A stretch of DNA of 9,715 nt, from NCBI GenBank assembly GCA_900543155.1, contig UQQN01000090.1, positions 1 to 9,715 of the forward strand, given 5' to 3'. This document shows positions 1 through 6,241 of the stretch, in pieces. Position 1 is the stretch's first letter. Every line of letters starts with the position of its first letter. The notes beneath the pieces are model-generated. The model made no database searches, had not been told where the DNA came from, and saw nothing but the letters and a program-made list of their open reading frames with translations. The stretch is from an uncultured Prevotella sp. (lineage in GTDB: Bacteria; Bacteroidota; Bacteroidia; Bacteroidales; Bacteroidaceae). The translations under genes and the position numbers were made by a program.

Positions 1-53
1 CTCGCGACCCCAACCTTGGCAAGGTTGTGCTCTACCAACTGAGCTATTTCCGC
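1..53 (-). tRNA. tRNA-Gly (anticodon GCC), 3' part cut off by the window edge
   Basis: Read on the minus strand from 53 to 1, this is the first 53 nucleotides of a tRNA. The parts fit in order: acceptor 5' strand GCGGAAA, TA, D arm GCTC-AGTTGGTA-GAGC, A, anticodon arm CAACC-TTGCCAA-GGTTG, a five-base variable loop GGGTC and the start of the T arm GCGAG. The anticodon is GCC, so it decodes glycine GGC/GGU codons. The T loop and 3' acceptor strand lie beyond position 1, so pairing of the acceptor stem cannot be checked here. A promoter lies just upstream. Further tRNA genes may follow to the left, outside the window. Confidence 0.95.
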
Positions 54-86
54 ATTATATTTTTGCACTTGCTCTCAAATGCGGTG

Positions 87-117
87 CAAAGGTACAACTT
101 TTTTCTTAATTACCAAA
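87..117 (-). promoter_or_regulatory. Bacteroidota-type promoter of the tRNA-Gly gene
   Basis: On the minus strand there is a -33 element TTTG (114-117), a 19-bp spacer and a -7 element TACCTTTG (87-94). This matches the known Bacteroidota primary sigma-factor consensus TTTG-N19-TAnnTTTG exactly. Transcription would begin near position 80, about 27 nt before the tRNA 5' end, so a short leader would be removed by RNase P. Identity of the elements is seen; use in the cell is inferred. Confidence 0.8.
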
Positions 118-196
118 TTTTTGAACGAAAAATGTGCTTTAACGATGGGCAAACTATATGATTTTATCGGATTTTTTGACATCGATAAGGAGTGTT

Positions 197-269
197 GTTA
201 AATAGGTTACCCCGTTAGGGGGTATTCTAAATCCATGGTTTTGAACACCGTTACCTAACGGGGTAATCC
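197..269. repeat. Inverted repeat just downstream of the MFS gene; left arm is a dispersed repeat
   Basis: TTACCCCGTTAGG (207-219) recurs as its exact reverse complement at 254-266, giving a 13-bp stem with a 34-nt loop. The left arm can also fold alone: TACCCC (208-213), loop GTTAG, GGGGTA (219-224). The stretch 197-221 recurs in direct orientation at 9375-9399 with 23 of 25 identities. The hairpin begins 15 nt past the MFS stop codon and could stop or protect that transcript's 3' end, but no T-run follows it on the minus strand, so I do not call it a rho-independent terminator. The rest of 54-284 holds only the tRNA promoter and a weak hairpin (165-187). Confidence 0.7.
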
Positions 270-284
270 CTTATAACATGCCAC

Positions 285-1655
285 TTACTTCTTAATATTG
301 GGGCTTTGCAATCCATATCCTTTACGCTTATCCTCAAGGATGAGGAGGCAAGAGATGAGGATAGAGACAATGCCGAAGCAAGCAAAGATGGTCATCGAAG
401 GTGTGTAGTTGATGATACCATCAGCTTGTGTGTTGCTTTGGTTAACCTTACCAATCCACACCGGTACAAGGGCAAGACCAATGTTTTGGATGTAGAAGAT
501 AAGGGCGTAAGCAGTTCCGAGCAACTTTATGGGGATGATTTTGGGCACAGAGGGCCACATGGCTGAGGGCACCAAACCAAAGGCAATACCCAAAACTACC
601 ATTACGACGATGGCAACAATCCATGAGTTGAGCGGGAGGGCAAATACGGTGTGAACCAAAGTGAGCAAGACACTACCGATGAGCATCAACGTGGCGCCCT
701 TACCATATTTGTCGTAAATGCCACCAAAGAAGGGAGTGAGGAAGATGGTGCCAAAAGGCAACATAGCTGGAATAAGACCTGCTGTGGCTTCGGGTACACC
801 ATACTTCATAACCATTATTTTTGTGGCAAACTTCAAGAAGGGGAATACACCTGCATAGAACATCAAGCAGAGCACAGCGATGTACCAGAAACCGCGGTTG
901 CAGAAGAGTGTGCCAAGGTCTGAGAACTTGAAACCTTCTTCGGGTTCGCTTTGAATAGAAGCAGCCGAGTTGTCTTCCTTCTTATCCATTACGCAATATA
1001 CAATGAAGGCGAGCATACCTGCGCAGAGCAAAGCAGCACCTAAACCTACAGAGGCTGAAACACCACCCAGGGCCTTAGCCACAGGGAGTGAACATGCTAA
1101 TGCAAGCATCGTACCTATACGGGCAAGTGCAACCTGAATACCCATGGCGAGTGCCAATTCATGACCTGTAAACCATTTTACAAGAATCTTTGTGACCGTT
1201 ACACCTGCCGTTTCACAACCTACACCATAAATGGCGAAACCCACAGCAGCCCATACCACCTGGGCTTGGTAAGTACCAAAGAAGGGAACGTCGATGGTGC
1301 CATCGAAGGTGTGTGCCACAGCATACCATTTCACAAGTGCTCCTGTAAACATTAAGATGGTAGACATAAGTCCGGTGAAGCGAATGCCAAATTTGTCGAG
1401 AATGACACCACCAAAGAAGAGGAGCAAGAGGAATACGTTAAAATAGCCGTAAGCACCCGAGAAGAATCCATACTCGTCACTTGTCCAGCCAAGTCCCATA
1501 CCACCCGCAGTCTTTGATGCAGTGAGAAGGGGTTCAAGGGGTGACATTACGTCGGTAAAGAAGTAGCCAATCATCATCGTTATGCTGACGATGAACAGCG
1601 CCGACCAGCGAGCAACCTTTGAGTCGCTGAGTTTTTGTTGAAGTTTTTCTGTCAT
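285..1655 (-). CDS. MFS transporter resembling MFSD1, possible dipeptide carrier
   Basis: A 456-residue polytopic inner-membrane protein of the major facilitator superfamily, with about twelve hydrophobic segments split by a charged central loop (residues 224-246). MFS-type loop motifs GGVILDKFG (82-90) and GGIYDKYGKG (311-320) sit in the two halves. Residues 143-181 (YGVGCET...VKWFTGHELALAMGIQ...ARIG) and 364-395 (SAMWP...LLGTAYALIFYIQNIGLAL) resemble, from memory, matching stretches of animal MFSD1, a lysosomal dipeptide uniporter. Substrate is therefore inferred: short peptides are the best guess, sugars or organic anions remain possible. I chose the ATG at 1655 (MTEKLQQKLSD); the upstream ATG at 1739 would add 28 residues without MFS character. 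The peptidase gene ends 106 bp upstream on the same strand and no consensus promoter lies between, so co-transcription is likely. Confidence 0.88.
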   Translation of the reverse strand: MTEKLQQKLSDSKVARWSALFIVSITMMIGYFFTDVMSPLEPLLTASKTAGGMGLGWTSDEYGFFSGAYGYFNVFLLLLFFGGVILDKFGIRFTGLMSTILMFTGALVKWYAVAHTFDGTIDVPFFGTYQAQVVWAAVGFAIYGVGCETAGVTVTKILVKWFTGHELALAMGIQVALARIGTMLALACSLPVAKALGGVSASVGLGAALLCAGMLAFIVYCVMDKKEDNSAASIQSEPEEGFKFSDLGTLFCNRGFWYIAVLCLMFYAGVFPFLKFATKIMVMKYGVPEATAGLIPAMLPFGTIFLTPFFGGIYDKYGKGATLMLIGSVLLTLVHTVFALPLNSWIVAIVVMVVLGIAFGLVPSAMWPSVPKIIPIKLLGTAYALIFYIQNIGLALVPVWIGKVNQSNTQADGIINYTPSMTIFACFGIVSILISCLLILEDKRKGYGLQSPNIKK

Positions 1656-1761
1656 ATTGTGAGTTGTTTTTGATTTTAAGGAGGGGAGGGGGGAGATTAT
1701 AAGCATTCGGTTTGCACGATAATGCATGGCAAAGGGCAAAAGCTTATAACCTACTCCCTTT

Positions 1762-3930
1762 TTACTTTAAGTACTTATCCAACCAACGGAAGAAGGTGCG
1801 TTGCCAAAGAATGCCGTTTTGAGGTTTCAGCACCCAATGGTTCTCGTCGGGGAAGAGCAAGAGCTGGGCATCAATGCCACGCATACGTGCCGTGTTAAAG
1901 GCAGATTCAGCATGCGTATATTCAATGCGGAAGTCCTTCTGTCCGTGAATGCAAAGAATGGGCGTGTCCCATTTGTCTACATAAAGATGAGGCGATGTAG
2001 CAAATACCTTTTGCACCTGTCCGTCAGCAGCCTTTTTCCAAGGTGCAGAACCCATATCCCAGTTAGGGAACCACATTTCCTCAGTTTCAACATACTGTTG
2101 TTGCGTGTTGTAAATGCCATCGTGCGCAATGAACGCCTTAAAGCGCTTGTCGTGGTTGCCTGCCAACCAATATACACTATATCCGCCAAAACTAGCACCT
2201 ACTGCACCTAAATGCTCTTTGTCCACATAAGGCTCTTTGCAAATGTCATCGATTGCACTCAAATAGTCTTGCATGCAAAGTCCTGAATAGTCGCCAGAGA
2301 TTTCTTCGAGCCACTCCATGCCGAAACCAGGAAGTCCGCGACGGTTAGGAGCCACCACAATATAGTCGTTGGCAGCCATGATTTGCATGTTCCAACGGAA
2401 ACTCCAGAACTGACTTACGGGCGATTGAGGACCACCCTCACAGAAAAGTAGTGTGGGATATTTTTTTGCAGGGTCGAAGTGTGGGGGATAGATTACCCAG
2501 CAAAGTTCTTGCTTACCATCCACCGTCTTAACCCAACGTTCTTCCACTTTGCCAAAGGTCAGGTTTTCATAGAAGTATTGATTCTCGTGTGTGAGTTGTT
2601 CGGCAGTAGCATTCTTTTTCAGTGGGAGCACAAAAACCTCGTCGGCAGCGCTCATGCTTTGGCGTTTGCAGTAAAGGTTCTTGCCATCGGGTGCAAGTCC
2701 TAAGAGCGAATAGTCAGCCACATCGTTTGTGAGCGCCTTATGCTCGCCCTTTAAGTTCGTTTGGTAAATATTAGTTTTACCATGCCATACACCTGTAAAA
2801 TAGAGCGTTTTGCTATCGTTGCTCCAGCAAAACTCATTGACACCACTTTCAAATTTTTCAGTGACATAAGTTTTCTTACCCGTCTTTAGGTCGAGCACAC
2901 AAAGGCGCGTACGGTCGCTTTCATACCCATCGCGCTCCATACTGCTCCAAGCCACATATCGTCCGTTGGGCGAGAATTGCGGATTTTGGTCATAGCCCAT
3001 GTTGCAATCTTCTTTAGGATGGTTCACAGCTTGGTCTTTGAGCGAACGATCCTCCTCAATGGCAGGTGCCACATAGTCGGCAGGTTTGCAAAGATTACGT
3101 GTGCTACCCGTGGCAATGTCGTAAAGATAGATGTCGCTGTCCGTGCTAATGGCATAAGCCTTACCCACCTTTTTACGACAAGTATACGCAATGGTTTTCG
3201 CATCCGGACTCCATGCCAACTGCTCAATGCCTCCAAAAGGCATCATAGGACATTCGTAAGGTTCGCCTTCAAGCATATCCGTTGTGGCGCCCACCTTGTT
3301 TCCATCGAAGTCAGCAATGAAAGGGTGGGGGGCAGTGGTCACATAAGAGTCCCAATGTTTATACATCAGGTCGTTAATCACCATACCTGTAGCCAAGGGG
3401 AGGTCCGCATCATTCTTTTGGATGCTATGGTTTTGGTCCACCTCCATCACGAGAATCACCTTCTTACCATCGGGCGAGAAAAGAAAGTCCGCAATGTCGG
3501 TCTTCGTATCAGAAATTTGTTGACGGTTCGTACCATCAACATTCATTTTCCAAAGTTGGTTGCTACCACTCTCAGCCGAGAGATACACAATTTCTTTACC
3601 ACCGTTAATAAAGGTAGCACCCACCTCGCTCTTATTGCTAGTGGTGAGTTGTTGACTTTTGCGTGTAGCAAGGTCGAGCGTGTAGAGCACAGAATGACTC
3701 TTGTTCTTCTTTACGCTGTAGTAAGTAACGGCATACACGGCTTGTTTGCCATTGGGCGAAACCTTGAAACCGCCCACACGTCCCATAGCCCAAAGCGCCT
3801 CGGGAGTCAGACGGTCAGACTTCAGGGCAGGTTGTTGTTTGCCAATAAAGTCTTGTGCCTGAGCGGGCGACACTAAGGTAGTTGTCGCTGCCAATGCTGT
3901 AGCTGTTAGCATGGTTGTGATGATGTTCAT
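1762..3930 (-). CDS. dpp5: Periplasmic S9 peptidase, dipeptidyl peptidase 5 (DPP5) type
   Basis: A 722-residue serine exopeptidase of the prolyl oligopeptidase (S9) family. An N-terminal signal peptide with likely cleavage after AQA (residue 25) points to the periplasm. A beta-propeller follows, with WD40/PD40-like repeats such as FSPDGKK (151-157), WSPDAKTIAY (240-249) and FSPNGRYVAW (319-328). The C-terminal alpha/beta-hydrolase domain (about 470-722) carries the triad Ser580 (GASFGGY), Asp666 (GQKDF) and His698 (DENHW); the spacings match Porphyromonas gingivalis DPP5 as I remember it, as do DLMYKHWD and SQFWSFRWN. That family removes dipeptides with alanine or a hydrophobic residue at P1. 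A segment at about 281-310 framed by two cysteines looks extra against that enzyme. The gene lies behind the yidC terminator and ahead of the MFS transporter. I saw no clear promoter before it. Confidence 0.93.
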   Translation of the reverse strand: MNIITTMLTATALAATTTLVSPAQAQDFIGKQQPALKSDRLTPEALWAMGRVGGFKVSPNGKQAVYAVTYYSVKKNKSHSVLYTLDLATRKSQQLTTSNKSEVGATFINGGKEIVYLSAESGSNQLWKMNVDGTNRQQISDTKTDIADFLFSPDGKKVILVMEVDQNHSIQKNDADLPLATGMVINDLMYKHWDSYVTTAPHPFIADFDGNKVGATTDMLEGEPYECPMMPFGGIEQLAWSPDAKTIAYTCRKKVGKAYAISTDSDIYLYDIATGSTRNLCKPADYVAPAIEEDRSLKDQAVNHPKEDCNMGYDQNPQFSPNGRYVAWSSMERDGYESDRTRLCVLDLKTGKKTYVTEKFESGVNEFCWSNDSKTLYFTGVWHGKTNIYQTNLKGEHKALTNDVADYSLLGLAPDGKNLYCKRQSMSAADEVFVLPLKKNATAEQLTHENQYFYENLTFGKVEERWVKTVDGKQELCWVIYPPHFDPAKKYPTLLFCEGGPQSPVSQFWSFRWNMQIMAANDYIVVAPNRRGLPGFGMEWLEEISGDYSGLCMQDYLSAIDDICKEPYVDKEHLGAVGASFGGYSVYWLAGNHDKRFKAFIAHDGIYNTQQQYVETEEMWFPNWDMGSAPWKKAADGQVQKVFATSPHLYVDKWDTPILCIHGQKDFRIEYTHAESAFNTARMRGIDAQLLLFPDENHWVLKPQNGILWQRTFFRWLDKYLK

Positions 3931-3949
3931 ATTTTAAGATATTATTTGC

Positions 3950-4004
3950 GGAAAGAAAAAAGCTAAAAGCCAAAACCATAATGAATGGATATAGCTTTTA
4001 GCTT
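3950..4004 (-). terminator. Rho-independent-like terminator downstream of yidC
   Basis: On the minus strand, AAGCTAAAAGC (complement of 3994-4004) pairs perfectly with GCTTTTAGCTT (complement of 3960-3970), an 11-bp stem with a 23-nt loop. The stem runs straight into a T-rich tract (TTTTTT then CTTT). It starts 21 nt after the yidC stop codon and ends 20 nt before the peptidase start codon, so it should separate the two transcription units. The stem is A/T-rich with a long loop, so termination may be only partial. Confidence 0.65.
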
Positions 4005-4024
4005 CTTAAATTAGGGGTATTCAA

Positions 4025-5920
4025 TTACTTTTGTTGCTGACGGCGTTGCTGAATTTCCTGCTGACGCTTCATCATTTCTTCTTGTTGCTTTTGCAAAGCT
4101 TCAAGACGTGCAGCCAATCCGCTCACCTTTTTGTTCGGATTGTTTTTGTTAGCTTGATAGTTCGCTTCGAGTTTCGCAAGAAGTTTTTTATCGTCAGTAG
4201 TTTTGCGCAAATACCACATAGTCAACGCGCTGAACAAGAGCGAGATGAAGTAGTAGTAGTTCAAACCAGCAGAGTATTTGTTGAACATGAAGAAGAAGAA
4301 GAGCGGCATGAGCATCATCATCCATTGCATCATCTTCATCTGCTGAGCCTGTTCGCCCGACATTGTTTCGCGTTGCTGACGCATCGTCATGAAACTATAG
4401 AGCAAGTTGGTGGCGCAGAACAAGAGGCAGAACAAACTAATGTGGTTGCCCAAGCCCCAGATGTTTGTGTTCCACGAAATGAGCGAGTCGTAAGTAGAGA
4501 GGTCGTCAGCCCAAAGGAAACTCTGTTGACGAAGTTCAATCGCGTTAGGCACAAAGTTGAACATCGCAATCCAAATAGGCATTTGGATAATCATAGGCAA
4601 GCAACCACCCATAGGACTTACGCCATATTGCGAGTAGAGCGTCATGGTTTCTTGCTGGCGCTTCATGGCATCCTCCTGTTTCGGATATTTCGCTGCGATC
4701 TCGTCAACTTTAGGTTTGAGCACACGCATTTTGGCACTACTCATAAAACTCTTGCGTGTAGGCACATACACAATGACGCGGAGCAAGAGCGTGATGAGCA
4801 ACAACACAATGCCCATGGGCAAACCAAGACGAGTAAAGAAGTCGAACACGTAGAGCGTGAAGAAACGGTTAATCCACTTCACGATAGGCCAACCCAAGTA
4901 AACCAAACCCTGCAAGTCGTTTTCGTGCTCCGACACCTTGTAGTCGTCCATCTTTTGGAGCAAGCGATAGTTGTTAGGGCCATAGTAGAATTGGAACTTA
5001 GAAGGCTTAGCACCGCTGGCGTCAAAGTTAGCAGCCATTTTAGCAGAGTAGTTCTTTAAGTATCCACAACCCTCTTCTAATTGTTCACTCTTCACGTCCA
5101 CATTCTTCAACGGTTCGGCAGCCAAAAGCACCGAGCTAAAGTATTGGTTTTTAAACGCAATCCAGTCAACACTTGCAGTAACGCTTTCCTCCTTCGTCTC
5201 GTTTTCGGGCATCTTTTCGGTGTCGTCATCGTGCTTCTTATAGGTCAGCGTAGAGTACATATTCTCAAAATAGAAACCCTTTTCTTGTTGCGCTACACGA
5301 TCGTGCCAATCCAACTGGATGCTCTGCGTGCTCGAGGGCAAAAACTTTTGCAAACCATTCGCCTTCACAGTGAAGTTCACCAAGTAATTGTCAGGCAAGA
5401 GCTTGTAGTCCACATCAAGCGTAGCACCATTTGCAGCAGTAAGACGCATGGTCACCGTGCTGTCGGTAGCGTTTACAGGCGTAAAGAAGTAGTCTTCAAA
5501 GCTAAGTGTGCCCTCCTTTGTGTCGAGCTTAAAGTTCAAACCCGCATCTTTTGCATTGTAAAGCAAGAGCGCGTTTTCCTTCTTCGCTTCAAAATCCTTG
5601 TAGTTTTTGTACTCATTCAAGCGTACTTCGCTAATGGCACCGCCTTTGGTATTCACCTTCACGGTCACCTTGTTGTTTTTCAGCACCACATCGTGTGCTT
5701 CGCCCTTTGTAGCGGCAAAAAAGATGTCAGTGCTGTCGGTAGTAGCTTGTGCGGCAATCGTTTTGGTTGCGACGTCAGCCTGCTTATTGTCTGCTGCTTT
5801 CTGAGAAGTCTGTTCGGTCTGATTGCCTTGCAGGTTATTCTCTTGATTTGTGTTGTACCAACTGAATCCAATCAGTACAGCTGCCATAAGCACCAGTCCA
5901 ATAATTGTGTTTTTATCCAT
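4025..5920 (-). CDS. yidC: Membrane protein insertase YidC
   Basis: A 631-residue insertase of the Oxa1/YidC/Alb3 family, which places proteins in the inner membrane alone or with Sec. The N-terminal transmembrane segment (residues 5-21) is followed by a large periplasmic domain (about 60-345), as in Gram-negative YidC. The conserved C-terminal insertase domain starts near 352. Arg381 (LLLRVIVYVP) matches the conserved groove arginine of E. coli YidC (Arg366), and PMGGCLPMIIQMPIWIAMF (436-454) is the family hallmark. A Met-rich cytoplasmic hairpin region lies near 519-538. The last 60 residues are charged and end in a Gln-rich, probably coiled-coil tail (603-631) that could contact the ribosome. 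The gene lies 321 bp downstream of pyrG on the same strand, with a near-ideal promoter and a large palindrome between. Confidence 0.97.
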   Translation of the reverse strand: MDKNTIIGLVLMAAVLIGFSWYNTNQENNLQGNQTEQTSQKAADNKQADVATKTIAAQATTDSTDIFFAATKGEAHDVVLKNNKVTVKVNTKGGAISEVRLNEYKNYKDFEAKKENALLLYNAKDAGLNFKLDTKEGTLSFEDYFFTPVNATDSTVTMRLTAANGATLDVDYKLLPDNYLVNFTVKANGLQKFLPSSTQSIQLDWHDRVAQQEKGFYFENMYSTLTYKKHDDDTEKMPENETKEESVTASVDWIAFKNQYFSSVLLAAEPLKNVDVKSEQLEEGCGYLKNYSAKMAANFDASGAKPSKFQFYYGPNNYRLLQKMDDYKVSEHENDLQGLVYLGWPIVKWINRFFTLYVFDFFTRLGLPMGIVLLLITLLLRVIVYVPTRKSFMSSAKMRVLKPKVDEIAAKYPKQEDAMKRQQETMTLYSQYGVSPMGGCLPMIIQMPIWIAMFNFVPNAIELRQQSFLWADDLSTYDSLISWNTNIWGLGNHISLFCLLFCATNLLYSFMTMRQQRETMSGEQAQQMKMMQWMMMLMPLFFFFMFNKYSAGLNYYYFISLLFSALTMWYLRKTTDDKKLLAKLEANYQANKNNPNKKVSGLAARLEALQKQQEEMMKRQQEIQQRRQQQK

Positions 5921-5954
5921 ATTTGTTTTTAAGTTTGGAGTCTTGGGGTTATGA

Positions 5955-6227
5955 GGTTATAATGTTACATAAGAGTGTTTAACTCCTTTTTTAGTGTGTA
6001 AGTAGGTGTTCAAAATTATTTTATACTATCAGTAGATGCTTTTTTCACATTGAAAGCACGTTCTCGGGCGCATCTGTTTCCTTCGTTCTCAGTCATATAG
6101 CCCGCTATGCTCCTTCGCCCGAAGAAACCAGCTGCATCCCGATAACGCACTTTCAATGTAAAAATAATTTCGAACACCTACTTAGCTTTGTTGGTTATAT
6201 ATGCACCTCAAAGGTAACATTATAACC
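5955..6227. repeat. Outer inverted repeat flanking the MITE-like element
   Basis: GGTTATAATGTTAC (5955-5968) has its perfect reverse complement at 6214-6227. These 14-bp arms stand symmetrically outside the 186-bp palindromic element, 30 nt from its left end and 29 nt from its right end. Weaker similarity of G/T-rich text continues outward towards 5938 and 6241. The right arm overlaps the -7 element and spacer of the proposed yidC promoter, so in a pyrG read-through RNA or a DNA cruciform that promoter sequence would be paired. Confidence 0.8.
5999..6184. mobile_element. MITE-like 186-bp palindromic element in the pyrG-yidC spacer
   Basis: The terminal 24 bases at each end (5999-6022 and 6161-6184) are inverted repeats with 23 of 24 matches; the outermost part reads TAAGTAGGTGTTC. 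Inner arms also pair: 6047-6062 with 6144-6159 (14 of 16), CGGG (6065-6068) with CCCG (6138-6141), and a small palindrome near 6097-6108. The ends begin and end in TA, compatible with a TA target duplication as in IS630/mariner-type elements, although the palindrome makes this ambiguous. There is no transposase. On the minus strand a frame is open from a GTG at 6177 to a stop at 6016 (53 codons), but it runs across both arms and looks like a by-product of the repeat, so I do not call it a gene. A large structured leader or intergenic repeat unrelated to transposition is the alternative. Confidence 0.65.
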
Positions 6228-6239
6228 CTAAACCTCAAA
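6209..6239 (-). promoter_or_regulatory. Bacteroidota-type promoter for yidC
   Basis: On the minus strand there is TTTG (6236-6239), 19 bp, then TACCTTTG (6209-6216). Elements and spacing are the same as in the tRNA-Gly promoter of this window. The -33 element lies 2 nt beyond the pyrG stop codon. The start would fall near 6200-6204, giving yidC a leader of about 280 nt that contains the whole 186-bp palindromic element. Use in vivo is inferred. Confidence 0.7.
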
Positions 6240-6241
6240 AC

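Noticed and set aside
1656..1739. 28-residue N-terminal extension of the MFS transporter from the ATG at 1739
   Set aside because: The added residues are not MFS-like and read through a C/T-rich spacer; the ATG at 1655 gives a normal short cytoplasmic start.
2977..3876. 299-codon plus-strand open frame opposite the peptidase
   Set aside because: It lies wholly antisense to a clear enzyme with intact catalytic residues and has no recognisable motif; it is a by-product of the codon use on the other strand.
4540..4552. CGTTAGG-like text inside yidC as another copy of the dispersed repeat
   Set aside because: Only about seven bases match, within coding sequence, which is expected by chance.
4031..5059. 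342-codon plus-strand open frame opposite yidC, and a further one at 5081-5932
   Set aside because: Their His/Arg/Gln-rich translations are shadows of the YidC coding sequence; no domains or promoters support them.
6016..6177. 53-codon minus-strand frame with a GTG start inside the palindromic element
   Set aside because: It crosses both arms of the inverted repeat and its text follows from the repeat; no start signal or conserved protein character beyond that.
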